A stretch of DNA of 43,728 nt from Paraburkholderia phosphatilytica (GTDB lineage Bacteria > Pseudomonadota > Gammaproteobacteria > Burkholderiales > Burkholderiaceae), in assembly GCF_003443895.1 (NCBI RefSeq), contig NZ_QQOA01000054.1:1-43728 (forward strand), given 5' to 3'. Every line of letters starts with the position of its first letter. The stretch's first letter is position 1. A model generated the notes under the pieces. That model made no database searches. It was not told the origin of the DNA and worked only from the letters and a program-made list of their open reading frames with translations. Shown here one piece after another: positions 24,766 through 33,376 of the stretch. The translations under genes and the position numbers were made by a program.

Positions 24766-26556
24766 ATGAAGCCGATCCGCTACACCATCGTTCCCAAACA
24801 GACCGCCGCCCACCTGTTCGAAGTGACCGTGACCGTCGCGGACCCGGATCCGGACGGCCAGCGCTTCATGCTGCCGGTGTGGATTCCGGGCAGCTACATG
24901 ATCCGCGAGTTCGCGCGCAACATCGTGACGCTCCGCGCGTTCAGCGACGCGGGCCGCAAGGTTCGCGTGACGAAGACGGACAAGCAGTCGTGGCAGGCGG
25001 CGCCGGTGAAGGGCGCGCTGACATTGCGCTACGAGGTGTATGCGTGGGACCTGTCGGTGCGCGCCGCGCATCTCGACGACACCACGGGCTTCTTCAACGG
25101 CACGAGCGTGTTCCTCGCGGTGGCGGGGCACGAGGACGCGCGCTGCATTGTCGACATCCAGAAGCCGGCGGGCGCGCAGTTCCGCGGCTGGCGCGTCGCG
25201 ACGGCGCTGCCCGAAGCGCGCGGCACGAAGCGCTACGGGTTCGGGCTGTATGAAGCCCGCGATTACGACGAACTCGCCGATCATCCGGTGACGCTCGGCG
25301 AATTCGCGCTCGCCACCTTCAAGGCGCACGGCGTGCCGCACGACATCGTGATCTCCGGCCGCGTCGTGTCGCTCGACATGGAGCGGCTTGCGGCAGACCT
25401 GAAGAAGATCTGCGAAGCGCAGATCGCGCTCTTCGAGCCGAAATCGAAGAAGGCGCCCGTGGATCGCTATGTGTTCATGACGCTTGCCGTCAGCGATGGC
25501 TACGGTGGCCTCGAGCATCGCGCGTCGACAGCGCTGATCTGCAATCGCACCGATCTGCCCGTGCAGGGCCGCACGCAATTGACCGAAGGCTATCGAACCT
25601 ACCTCGGCCTGTGCAGCCACGAGTACTTCCACACATGGAACGTGAAGCGCATCAAGCCGGCCACGTTCGCGCCGTATGACCTCACGCAGGAAAACTACAC
25701 GTCGCTGCTGTGGCTGTTCGAAGGCTTCACGTCCTATTACGACGATCTGATTCTTGTGCGCAGCGGCCGCATCACGACGGAAGATTATTTCGGCCTGCTC
25801 GGCAAGACGGTGGGCGGCGTGCTGCGCGGCAGCGGCCGTCTGAAGCAGACCGTCGCCGAGAGTTCGTTCGACGCGTGGGTGAAGTATTACCGGCAGGACG
25901 AGAACGCGGCGAACGCGATCGTCAGCTACTACACGAAGGGTTCGCTCGTCGCGCTCGCGTTCGATCTGACGATCCGCGCGCAAACCGGCAACCGCAAGTC
26001 GCTCGACGACGTGATGCGTCTGTTGTGGCAGCGCTTCGGTCGGGACTTCTATCGCGGCAAGCCGGTCGGCATCGCGGAAGGCGAGGTCGAGGCGCTGTTT
26101 GCGGAAGCGACCGGCGCGGATCTGTCCGCGCTCTTCGCCGACGGCGTGCACGGTACTAAGGATCTGCCGCTCGAAACCTTGCTCGAGCCGTTCGGCGTAT
26201 CGCTGAAGGCGGACATCGATCCGAACGGCAAGCCGTCGCTGGGTGCGCGCATGCGGGCCGGCGCCGACTGCACGCTCGCCGCGGTGCACGAAGGCAGCGC
26301 CGCGCAGAAGGCGGGGCTTTCCGCGGGCGATGTGCTGATCGCGCTCGACGGCCTGCGCATCAACGGCGGGAATCTCGATGCGCTGCTCGCACGCTATCTG
26401 CCCGGCGACAAGGTGGAGATTCACGCATTCCGCCGCGACGAGCTTCGGGTCGCGCAGGTGAAGCTCGACGGTCCGGACGTGCAGCGTTACAAGTTCGCGA
26501 TCACCGATACGCGAGCCGCCGCGCGCAAGGCCCGCGACGCGTGGCTCGCGGGCTGA
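24766..26556 (+). CDS. M61-family glycyl aminopeptidase-like metalloprotease with PDZ domain
   Basis: A 596-residue zinc peptidase. The N-terminal beta domain (about 1-170) is followed by a thermolysin-like catalytic part with HEYFH (in CSHEYFHTWNVKRIKP, about 285) and the downstream Glu in WLFEGFTSYYDDL, together the gluzincin zinc site. A PDZ domain (about 495-580) contains AVHEGSAAQKAGLSAGDVLIALDG, here marked by GSAAQKAGL and GDVLIALDG. No signal peptide is seen, so it is predicted cytosolic, although some relatives are exported. The ATG at 24766 is preferred to a TTG two codons earlier; no good ribosome site precedes either. Known members prefer N-terminal Gly or Ala; substrate here is not shown. 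It lies 132 bases after dsbC. Confidence 0.93.
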   Translation: MKPIRYTIVPKQTAAHLFEVTVTVADPDPDGQRFMLPVWIPGSYMIREFARNIVTLRAFSDAGRKVRVTKTDKQSWQAAPVKGALTLRYEVYAWDLSVRAAHLDDTTGFFNGTSVFLAVAGHEDARCIVDIQKPAGAQFRGWRVATALPEARGTKRYGFGLYEARDYDELADHPVTLGEFALATFKAHGVPHDIVISGRVVSLDMERLAADLKKICEAQIALFEPKSKKAPVDRYVFMTLAVSDGYGGLEHRASTALICNRTDLPVQGRTQLTEGYRTYLGLCSHEYFHTWNVKRIKPATFAPYDLTQENYTSLLWLFEGFTSYYDDLILVRSGRITTEDYFGLLGKTVGGVLRGSGRLKQTVAESSFDAWVKYYRQDENAANAIVSYYTKGSLVALAFDLTIRAQTGNRKSLDDVMRLLWQRFGRDFYRGKPVGIAEGEVEALFAEATGADLSALFADGVHGTKDLPLETLLEPFGVSLKADIDPNGKPSLGARMRAGADCTLAAVHEGSAAQKAGLSAGDVLIALDGLRINGGNLDALLARYLPGDKVEIHAFRRDELRVAQVKLDGPDVQRYKFAITDTRAAARKARDAWLAG

Positions 26557-26650
26557 GCGGTTCAATAGTTTGAGCGGCGCGGCGGCGGCCGCGCTCGCGG
26601 CCGCCCAGCGACGGTGATGACATTGCGGCGCATCGGATCACCCCGCCCAG

Positions 26651-26678
26651 CGGATTGTTCTATCGCTGCAACAATCCG
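26651..26678. promoter_or_regulatory. 9-bp inverted repeat upstream of azoR
   Basis: CGGATTGTT and AACAATCCG are perfect arms around a 10-base loop, about 100 bp before the azoR ATG. The size and AT-rich arms suggest an operator. No regulator gene is next to azoR, and no T-tract follows, so it is not a terminator of the preceding peptidase gene. Confidence 0.5.
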
Positions 26679-26778
26679 TCGCCGTCGCGGTACTTTTTCG
26701 CCAGAGGGCGAATCCACACAATGGCTCCCAACGCGCAGTACCTGACTGCGCCCCAGACTGCCTCTCAAGGAGCCAACC

Positions 26779-27375
26779 ATGTCCTCGATTCTTCTGATCA
26801 ACTCGGCCGCCCGCTCGCAAGGCGCCCAGTCCACCCTGCTCGCCAACGAACTCGTCTCGAAGCTGCAACAATCGAATCCGGGCGCGACGCTCGTCACCCG
26901 CGACCTGCAATCCGAACCGCTGCCGCACCTTGACGACGCGATCCTCGGCGCGTTCTTCACGCCGGCCGATCAACGCTCGGCGGAGCAGCAGGCGATCGCC
27001 GCGCGCAGCGAAGCGCTGATTGCCGAACTCCAGGCCGCGGACATCGTCGTGATCGGCGCGCCGATGTACAACTTCGGCGTGTCCTCGCAACTGAAGACGT
27101 ACTTCGATTTCATCGCGCGCGCCGGCATCACGTTCCGCTACACCGCGAACGGCCCGGAAGGTCTGGTGAAGGGCAAGAAGGTGTATATCGTCGCGGCGCG
27201 CGGCGGCAAGTATTCTGGCACGCCGGCCGACAGCCACACGTCGTACCTGACCACGTTCCTCGGTTTCCTCGGCATGACGGACGTCACGTTCGTCTACGCG
27301 GAAGGCCTGAACATGGGCGCTGAAGTGGCATCCGCATCGATCAGCGCCGCGCGTGAGCAGATCGCTGCGATCTAA
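26779..27375 (+). CDS. azoR: FMN-dependent NADH-azoreductase
   Basis: A 198-residue flavodoxin-fold enzyme that reduces quinones and azo dyes with NADH through bound FMN. The N-terminal phosphate loop is NSAARSQGAQSTLLA (residues 8-22). GAPMYNFGVSSQLKTYFD is the second FMN and dimer contact region, marked by PMYNFG. ARGGKYSG holds the third loop. The start is certain, with AAGGAG just before the ATG. It seems to be transcribed alone, from a region with a 9-bp inverted repeat, and ends at a terminator shared with ung. Quinone detoxification is the usual role proposed for this family. Confidence 0.96.
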   Translation: MSSILLINSAARSQGAQSTLLANELVSKLQQSNPGATLVTRDLQSEPLPHLDDAILGAFFTPADQRSAEQQAIAARSEALIAELQAADIVVIGAPMYNFGVSSQLKTYFDFIARAGITFRYTANGPEGLVKGKKVYIVAARGGKYSGTPADSHTSYLTTFLGFLGMTDVTFVYAEGLNMGAEVASASISAAREQIAAI

Positions 27376-27440
27376 GCGCGAGAAGGTCGTGTAGCAAGTA
27401 GAGCGACGGTGCGCGCGAAGGTAGCGCGCCGGCTCGATCG

Positions 27441-27474
27441 AAACGCCGTGGGGCTTCAGGCTTCACGGCGTTTT
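27441..27474. terminator. Bidirectional terminator between azoR and ung
   Basis: CGCCGTG (27444-27450) pairs with CACGGCG (27464-27470). AAA precedes the stem and TTTT follows, so it can act for the two converging genes. The T-tracts are short, so efficiency may be moderate. Confidence 0.7.
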
Positions 27475-27495
27475 GCCTTGATCAGGCGTTAGGCG

Positions 27496-28344
27496 TCAGG
27501 CCAGCACCTCGGCGGCATCCGGCAGACGCCAGTCGATCGGCTCGCGTCCGCGTCGCGCGAGAAATTCATTCGCCAGCTCGAAATGCCGGCAGCCGAGAAA
27601 GCCGCGATGCGCGGACAGCGGCGACGGATGCGGCGCTTCGAGCACATAGTGCGACTTGCCTTCGAGCAGCGCGCGTTTCGCCTGCGCGTGCGCGCCCCAC
27701 AACATGAACACGAGGCCGTCGTGACGTACCGCGAGTTCGTGGATCAGCGTGTCGGTGCAGCGCTCCCAGCCGCGTTTCGCGTGGCTCGCCGCCTGGTTGC
27801 GCTCGACGGTCAGCACCGTGTTGAGCAGCAGCACGCCTTGTTTCGCCCATGCGTCGAGACAACCGTGACGCGGTGTGTCGTAGCCGAAGCTGCTCGCGAT
27901 TTCCTTGAAGATGTTGCGCAGCGAAGGCGGTGGCCGTACGGACGGCGGCACCGAGAACGCGAGGCCATGCGCCTGCGGCGTGCCGCGATCTTCGCCGTGG
28001 TACGGATCCTGGCCAAGGATCACGACCTTCACGTTATCAGGCGACGTGAGGCGGAGCGCGCGAAACACGTCGGCAGGATAGACGGTCTTGCCGGCTGCGC
28101 GCTCGCCGTCGACGAAACCGCATAGCGACGAATACGCATCGCTATCGATGAACGATTTCAGATGAGCGTGCCAGTCGGGCGGCAGCGCGTCGAACTGCTG
28201 ATCGAGCGTGGACGCACCGGCGGGCATCGAGGGCGTTTGCGCTTGCGTCGTGACGACGTCGTGCGCCGGTTGCGGCTCGTCGAACAGCGAAGCCTGCGAG
28301 TTGGATTTCGCGCGGGTGCGGGGTGGATTCATGTTGAGTGTCAT
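27496..28344 (-). CDS. ung: Uracil-DNA glycosylase (family 1)
   Basis: Removes uracil from DNA as the first step of base excision repair. Family 1 motifs are all present: the catalytic water-activating loop GQDPYHGEDRGTPQAHGLAFSVP (key residues GQDPYH), LLLNTVLTV for uracil binding, and HPSPLSAHRGFLGCRHF with the catalytic His. The 282-residue length includes an N-terminal extension of about 50 residues of low complexity (Pro, Gln, Ala-rich), which is longer than in E. coli Ung. The ATG at 28344 overlaps the CYTH stop codon in an ATGA; another ATG four codons in is possible. It may be read through from the trp operon and ends at the terminator shared with azoR. Confidence 0.96.
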   Translation of the reverse strand: MTLNMNPPRTRAKSNSQASLFDEPQPAHDVVTTQAQTPSMPAGASTLDQQFDALPPDWHAHLKSFIDSDAYSSLCGFVDGERAAGKTVYPADVFRALRLTSPDNVKVVILGQDPYHGEDRGTPQAHGLAFSVPPSVRPPPSLRNIFKEIASSFGYDTPRHGCLDAWAKQGVLLLNTVLTVERNQAASHAKRGWERCTDTLIHELAVRHDGLVFMLWGAHAQAKRALLEGKSHYVLEAPHPSPLSAHRGFLGCRHFELANEFLARRGREPIDWRLPDAAEVLA

Positions 28345-28976
28345 TCCGCGACGTTTTCGCGCAGGCGATAGCCGCGCTGCGCCTTGCTCACGTCGTCCGG
28401 TTTCAGACCGTGAACTTCGGCCATCAAGGCGTTCGACAGCGTGTGCAGCGCCGCTTCGTCGCCCGACTTCAGTTCCAGCTCGATCTCGCGAATTGGCGTG
28501 CGGCGCGTTTCGCCATCCACGTCCGCGCGCACTTCACCCTGGTCGATCGCCGCTTCGATCTGCGCGCCATCCACAGTCATTTGCCATAGCATGCGCGTGA
28601 AATCGGTGCTGAAGAGTGGAATCAGATTCGTTGCGGCGGCGCGGAGCGCGTCCGCGGAGGGTGGGTCGTCGCAGGCGTCCAGCAGTGCGTCGAGTTCGAG
28701 CGCATTGCCCGCTACCGGCAGTTCCCACTCGTGGCGGTTGTGCAGGCCGGACGTCGCTTTGCCCACTGTCTTGTAGGTCTGCAGCCAGCCATCCGGCGTA
28801 TGGCGAACGCGCAATGCGCTTTTCGCGCGCGCGAGCGTCAGCTGCGGCGTGTCGAAATAGCGGTTCTCGAGACGGATCGCGTGACCCGCCTGACCCGTGC
28901 GGGCCGTGAACCAGTGTGTCGCGTTGTCTAGCTGATCGGCTGGCAACGCCAGCTTGATTTCACGTTCGATCGCCAT
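28341..28976 (-). CDS. CYTH-domain protein (inorganic triphosphatase-like)
   Basis: A 211-residue protein made of one CYTH (triphosphate tunnel metalloenzyme) domain. The family signature ExExK is at residues 4-8 (EREIKLAL). Basic and acidic tunnel residues recur in LRVRHTPDGWLQTYKT, HEWELPV, FSTDFTRMLW, EAAIDQGEV and REIELELKSGDE. Members include triphosphatases such as E. coli YgiF and class IV adenylate cyclases. The E. coli enzyme has an extra C-terminal CHAD domain, absent here. A triphosphatase role is the likelier reading, but it is not proved. It lies 46 bases downstream of trpC and overlaps ung by four bases. Confidence 0.9.
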   Translation of the reverse strand: MAIEREIKLALPADQLDNATHWFTARTGQAGHAIRLENRYFDTPQLTLARAKSALRVRHTPDGWLQTYKTVGKATSGLHNRHEWELPVAGNALELDALLDACDDPPSADALRAAATNLIPLFSTDFTRMLWQMTVDGAQIEAAIDQGEVRADVDGETRRTPIREIELELKSGDEAALHTLSNALMAEVHGLKPDDVSKAQRGYRLRENVAE

Positions 28977-29022
28977 CGCTCCAGCTCCAATTGAATCGTG
29001 CCTTGCAGCGATGCGGCAAAGC

Positions 29023-29808
29023 TCAGAAAAACATCTTCGCGAGTTCGGCGCCCGGATTGTCCGCGCGCATGAACGCCTCGCCGACGAGGAACGTATTCAC
29101 CTGAGCCGCACGCATGCGCTCGACGTCGCCGCGCGCGAGGATACCCGATTCGGTCACCACGATACGGTCGCCGGGGATCTCGTCGAGCATGCCGAGCGTC
29201 GTGTCGATCGACGTTTCGAACGTGCGCAGGTTGCGGTTGTTGATGCCGATCAGCGGTGTCTTCAGCGTCAGCGCTTCGTGCAGCTCATCGCGGTCGTGCA
29301 CTTCGACGAGCACCGCAAGACCGAGCGAATGCGCGAACGCTTCGAAGTCCTGCATCTGGGCCGTATCGAGTGCCGCGGCGATCAGCAGGATCGCGTCGGC
29401 GCCCATCGCGCGGGCTTCGACGATCTGGTACGGATCGACGATGAAGTCCTTGCGCAGCACAGGCAGCGAGCAGGCCGCGCGCGCTTCTTTCAGGTACGTC
29501 GTGCTGCCCTGGAAGAACTGCACGTCGGTCAGCACGGACAGACAGGCCGCGCCATGCTCCGAGTACGAACGGGCGATATCCGCCGGCACGAAGTGCTCGC
29601 GCAGCACGCCTTTCGACGGGCTCGCCTTCTTCACTTCGGCGATCACGGCCGCTTCGCCGAGTTCGTGCTTCGCGCGCAGCGCGCCGACGAAATCGCGCAG
29701 ATCCTGCGCCGATGCCGCCAGACGCAGTTCTTCGAGCGGCGCGCTCTGTTCCGCCACGCGCACTTCTTCGCGCTTGACTGCGATGATGCGTTCGAGAATG
29801 TCGCTCAT
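29023..29808 (-). CDS. trpC: Indole-3-glycerol phosphate synthase
   Basis: Closes the indole ring from carboxyphenylamino-deoxyribulose phosphate, with loss of CO2 and water. The 261-residue protein is a single TIM barrel, not fused to TrpF as in E. coli. Landmarks are VIAEVKKASPSKGVL (catalytic Lys), LRKDFIVDPYQIVEAR, LIGINNRNLRTF and VTESGI. The ATG at 29808 opens MSDILERII, the expected N-terminus; an ATG 11 codons upstream adds unrelated residues. It is the last trp gene of this operon, 58 bases after trpD. trpF, trpB and trpA are elsewhere, as in other Burkholderiaceae. Confidence 0.97.
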   Translation of the reverse strand: MSDILERIIAVKREEVRVAEQSAPLEELRLAASAQDLRDFVGALRAKHELGEAAVIAEVKKASPSKGVLREHFVPADIARSYSEHGAACLSVLTDVQFFQGSTTYLKEARAACSLPVLRKDFIVDPYQIVEARAMGADAILLIAAALDTAQMQDFEAFAHSLGLAVLVEVHDRDELHEALTLKTPLIGINNRNLRTFETSIDTTLGMLDEIPGDRIVVTESGILARGDVERMRAAQVNTFLVGEAFMRADNPGAELAKMFF

Positions 29809-29866
29809 GATGTTCCTGTGTTGCACGGTCGCCGCGCGCAACGCACGGCGGCTTTCATGCGTTGAT

Positions 29867-30895
29867 TTACGCCTTGAATTGCTGGGTGAAACGCACCAGC
29901 TCGTCGACCTTCGCGCGGGCCCGGCCGCTCGCGATGGCCTCGCGCGCCACTTCGATGCCTTGCTCGATCGACGGCACGGTGTTCGCCGCGTAGAGCGCCG
30001 TTCCCGCGTTCAGCGTCACGATTTCGCGCGCGACGCCCGGCTTGTTGTCGAGCGCATCGAGCATGATGGCCTTCGATTCCGTCGCATCCGCCACCTTGAG
30101 CGTACGGTTCGACACCATCTGCAGCCCGAAGTCTTCCGGGTGGATCTCGTACTCGTGCACTTCGCCGTCGCGCAGTTCGCCGACGAGCGTGGCCGCGCCG
30201 AGCGACACTTCGTCCATGCCGTCCTTGCCATACACGACGAGCACGTGCTTCGCGCCGAGCCGCTGCATCACGCGCACCTGGATGCCGACGAGGTCCGGAT
30301 GGAACACGCCCATCAGCTGGTTCGGCGCGCCCGCGGGATTGGTCAGCGGACCGAGGATGTTGAAGATGGTCCGCACGCCCAGTTCACGGCGCACCGGCGC
30401 GATGTTCTTCATCGCGGGATGATGGTTCGGCGCGAACATGAAGCCCATGCCGGTCGCCTCGATCGACGCGGCCACCTGCTCCGGCTGCAGATCGATGTTG
30501 ACGCCGAGCGCCTCGAGCACATCGGCGCTGCCCGACTTGCTCGATACGCTGCGGCCGCCGTGCTTCGCGACCTTCGCACCCGCCGCGGCCGTTACGAACA
30601 TCGTCGCGGTGGAGATGTTGAACGTATGCGAGCCGTCGCCGCCCGTACCGACGATGTCCACGAAGTTCGAGTTATCCGCGACGTGCACGTGCTTCGCGAA
30701 TTCGCGCATCACGGTGGCCGCCGCGGCGATCTCGCCGATGGTTTCCTTCTTCACGCGCAGGCCGGTAATGATCGCGGCCGACATCACCGGCGACAGATCG
30801 CCGCGCATGATGAGGCGCATCAGGTGCAGCATTTCGTCGTGGAAGATCTCGCGGTGCTCGATGGTCCGTTGCAGCGCTTCCTGTGGCGTGATCAT
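29867..30895 (-). CDS. trpD: Anthranilate phosphoribosyltransferase
   Basis: Transfers phosphoribose from PRPP to anthranilate. The 342-residue protein opens MITPQEALQRTIE, followed by the small helical domain. PRPP binding shows in GTGGDGSHTFNISTAT, and KHGGRSVSSKSGSADVLEALG is the anthranilate-side loop, marked by KHGGRSVSS. GPLTNPAG is the third family motif. I choose the ATG at 30895, which has GGAG six bases before it. An upstream ATG at 30913 overlaps the trpG stop as ATGA and would add six residues, but has a weaker ribosome site. Either way translation is likely coupled to trpG. It is a stand-alone protein, not a TrpGD fusion. Confidence 0.97.
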   Translation of the reverse strand: MITPQEALQRTIEHREIFHDEMLHLMRLIMRGDLSPVMSAAIITGLRVKKETIGEIAAAATVMREFAKHVHVADNSNFVDIVGTGGDGSHTFNISTATMFVTAAAGAKVAKHGGRSVSSKSGSADVLEALGVNIDLQPEQVAASIEATGMGFMFAPNHHPAMKNIAPVRRELGVRTIFNILGPLTNPAGAPNQLMGVFHPDLVGIQVRVMQRLGAKHVLVVYGKDGMDEVSLGAATLVGELRDGEVHEYEIHPEDFGLQMVSNRTLKVADATESKAIMLDALDNKPGVAREIVTLNAGTALYAANTVPSIEQGIEVAREAIASGRARAKVDELVRFTQQFKA

Positions 30896-30909
30896 GATGT
30901 TCTCCGCGC

Positions 30910-31503
30910 TCATGCTGTGCGCTCTGCGACAACGCGCTTCGATTGCTTGACGAAGTTCTCGAGCAGCGCGTGACCGTGCTCCGAGAGGATCGACTCCGGA
31001 TGGAACTGCACGCCTTCCACCGGCAGCTTCTTGTGGCGCACGCCCATGATCTCGCCGTCTTCCGTCCACGCCGACACTTCGAGGCAGTCGGGCAGCGTGT
31101 CGCGTTCGATCGCGAGCGAGTGATAGCGGGTGATCGTGAAGTGCTTCGGCAGATCGGCGAACACGCCCTTGCAGTCGGTTTCGATCTGGCTGACCTTGCC
31201 GTGCATGATGGTCTGCGCGCGCACCACGCGGCCGCCGAATGCCTCGCCGATCGCCTGGTGGCCGAGACACACGCCGAGAATCGGAATTTCGCCGGAGAAC
31301 TTGCGCAGCACATCGAGCGTGATGCCCGCATGCTGCGGATTGCTCGGCCCGGGCGACAGGCAGATGCGTTCGGGGTTCAGCTTCGCGATGTCGTCGAGCG
31401 TGATTTCATCGTTGCGATAGGTCCGCACGTCTTCGCCGAGTTCGCCGAAGTACTGGACCAGGTTGTACGTGAACGAGTCGTAGTTGTCGATCATGAGCAG
31501 CAT
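30910..31503 (-). CDS. trpG: Anthranilate synthase glutamine amidotransferase subunit
   Basis: Supplies ammonia from glutamine to TrpE. The 197-residue class I amidotransferase has its nucleophile at Cys79 in GVCLGHQAIGE, the oxyanion glycine block SPGPSNP (about 50-56), and the His/Glu pair in EGVQFHPESIL. A glutamine-binding YHSLAI segment lies between. In some bacteria this subunit is shared with 4-aminodeoxychorismate synthase (pabA); that cannot be judged here. It lies 13 bases after trpE, so the two subunits are made together in similar amounts, and its stop lies inside or near the trpD start region. Confidence 0.97.
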   Translation of the reverse strand: MLLMIDNYDSFTYNLVQYFGELGEDVRTYRNDEITLDDIAKLNPERICLSPGPSNPQHAGITLDVLRKFSGEIPILGVCLGHQAIGEAFGGRVVRAQTIMHGKVSQIETDCKGVFADLPKHFTITRYHSLAIERDTLPDCLEVSAWTEDGEIMGVRHKKLPVEGVQFHPESILSEHGHALLENFVKQSKRVVAERTA

Positions 31504-31516
31504 GGTGGTTCTCCGG

Positions 31517-33010
31517 TCAGAAATCGCTGTCGAGGCCGTCCTGCACCTGTTCCGCTGCGCGCAGCACCGCGCGCGCCTTGTTTTCGGTTTCCTGCCATTC
31601 GGACTCGGGTACCGAGTCCGCCACCACGCCCGCCGCCGCCTGCACGTACAGATTGCCGTTGTGGATCAGGCCCGTGCGGATCGCGATGGCCAGGTCCATC
31701 TCGCCGGTGAACGACAGATAGCCGACCGCGCCGCCGTACAGGCCGCGCTTCACCGGCTCCAGTTCGTCGATTAGTTCCATTGCGCGCACCTTCGGCGCAC
31801 CGGACAAGGTGCCCGCCGGAAAGGTTGCGCGCAGCACGTCGTAGTTCGTCATGCCGGGCTTCAGCTTGCCTTCCACTGAACTCACGATGTGCTGCACGTG
31901 CGAGTACTTTTCGATGATCATCTTGTCCGTCACCGAAACCGAACCGATCTGCGCGATGCGGCCCACGTCGTTGCGCGCGAGGTCGATCAGCATCACGTGC
32001 TCGGCGATTTCCTTCGGGTCGTTCAGGAGTTCGGTGGCGAGTTCGGCGTCGCGCTCGGGCGTGTTGCCGCGCGGACGCGTGCCGGCGAGCGGACGGATCG
32101 TGACGATCTGATCTTCGCCGCGTTTCTCCTGGCGCACCAGAATTTCCGGCGATGCGCCCACCACGTGGAATTCGCCGAAGTTGTAGTAGTACATGTACGG
32201 CGACGGATTCAGCGAACGCAGCGCGCGGTACAGCGACAGCGGATTGTCGCGGTACGGCTTGATCAGCCGCTGGCCGACCTGAACCTGCATCAGTTCGCCG
32301 GCCGCGATGTATTCCTTCGCTTTGCGCACGGCGGACAGGTAATCGTCTTTCTTGAACTCGCGGAAGATCTCGGTGCGCACGCTTGCCGACGTGACCGGCG
32401 GCTGCACGGTCGTGCGCAGACGCTGCTTCAGTTCGCGCAGCCGCTGTTTGACGCGCGTGTACGCTTCGGGCTGCGACGGATCGGAATACACGACCAGATA
32501 GAGCTTGCCGGCGAGATTGTCGATCACCGCCACTTCTTCGGTCAGCAGCAGCTGAATGTCGGGCAGGCCGAGATCGTCGGGCGGCGCGGAGTTCGCGAGT
32601 TTCTTCTCGATGTAGCGCACCGCGTCGTAGCCGAAGTAGCCAGCCAGGCCACCGCAGAAACGCGGCAGACCGGGACGCTGCGCAACCTTGAAACGCGCCT
32701 GGAACTGTTCGATGAATGCGAGCGGATCGCCTTCGTGCGTCTCGACGACCTTGCCGTCGCGCACGACTTCCGACACGCCGTTGCGCGCCCGGATCAGCGT
32801 GCGTGCCGGCAGGCCGATGAACGAGTAGCGCCCGAAACGCTCACCGCCCACCACGGACTCGAGCAGGAACGAGTTCGCGCCGCCGCGCTCGGGCTGCGCG
32901 AGCTTCAGGTACAGCGACAGCGGCGTTTCCAGATCGGCGAGCGCCTCGGCGATCATCGGGATGCGGTTGTAGCCCTCGTTCGCGAGGGACTGGAATTCGA
33001 GTTCGGTCAT
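31517..33010 (-). CDS. trpE: Anthranilate synthase component I
   Basis: Turns chorismate into anthranilate with ammonia from TrpG. The 497-residue enzyme has the N-terminal regulatory half with the LLES motif (SFLLESVVGGERFGRYSFIG, key LLES and the later YS) that binds tryptophan, so feedback inhibition should be kept. The catalytic half holds GELMQVQVGQRL, IRPLAGTRPRG, LVDLARN-type IDLARNDVGR and GTLSGAPKVRAME. The start at MTELEFQSL is clear; 28 upstream residues in frame are not family-like. It lies behind a probable attenuator (33333-33451) and about 320 bases of leader without a recognised gene. It is first of trpEGDC. Confidence 0.97.
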   Translation of the reverse strand: MTELEFQSLANEGYNRIPMIAEALADLETPLSLYLKLAQPERGGANSFLLESVVGGERFGRYSFIGLPARTLIRARNGVSEVVRDGKVVETHEGDPLAFIEQFQARFKVAQRPGLPRFCGGLAGYFGYDAVRYIEKKLANSAPPDDLGLPDIQLLLTEEVAVIDNLAGKLYLVVYSDPSQPEAYTRVKQRLRELKQRLRTTVQPPVTSASVRTEIFREFKKDDYLSAVRKAKEYIAAGELMQVQVGQRLIKPYRDNPLSLYRALRSLNPSPYMYYYNFGEFHVVGASPEILVRQEKRGEDQIVTIRPLAGTRPRGNTPERDAELATELLNDPKEIAEHVMLIDLARNDVGRIAQIGSVSVTDKMIIEKYSHVQHIVSSVEGKLKPGMTNYDVLRATFPAGTLSGAPKVRAMELIDELEPVKRGLYGGAVGYLSFTGEMDLAIAIRTGLIHNGNLYVQAAAGVVADSVPESEWQETENKARAVLRAAEQVQDGLDSDF

Positions 33011-33332
33011 GTTCCGATCCTGTTCGTGCGTCCGGTGCCGGTCGGTCGTGAGCGGCGAAGGACAAAGCGGGGCGCTGCGCTGCCGGTCTGGCATTGCATT
33101 CTATTGGATCGACCGGCGCTCGTTTCCACCGACGGTTGCGGCACACGTCATCGCATCGCTCTGCAGGCGCGTCGCGTTGGTTCGGCGCGATGCGTGAGCA
33201 GTGTGCGGTGACAGGATACCAACCGCGTCGCTCCGTGCGCGGAACGCAGCTCAACGCGGCGTTCAACGACGGCAATCTTGCGACGAATCGGGTACGACCT
33301 GGGTGGAAAACGCGCGGTGAGCGCAGCGAAGT
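33011..33332 (-). other. Long untranslated stretch between the trp leader terminator and trpE
   Basis: About 320 bases separate the attenuator terminator from the trpE ATG. Reading frames here are short or have no family likeness. I find no tandem Trp codons, second terminator or clear promoter. The length is unusual for an attenuated trp operon. Confidence 0.5.
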
Positions 33333-33360
33333 AAAAAACGAGCCGAAGACGAGCTTCAGC
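33333..33360 (-). terminator. Intrinsic terminator of the trp leader (attenuator)
   Basis: On the minus strand GCTGAAG (33360-33354) and CTTCGGC (33348-33342) form a 7-bp stem (one G-U pair) with a 5-base loop. TCG then six T follow (33338-33333). It begins 16 bases after the stop of the Trp-rich leader peptide and lies ahead of trpE, the place expected for a transcription attenuator. I could not pick out a convincing antiterminator by eye. Confidence 0.8.
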
Positions 33361-33376
33361 GATCCTCAGGTAGAGG

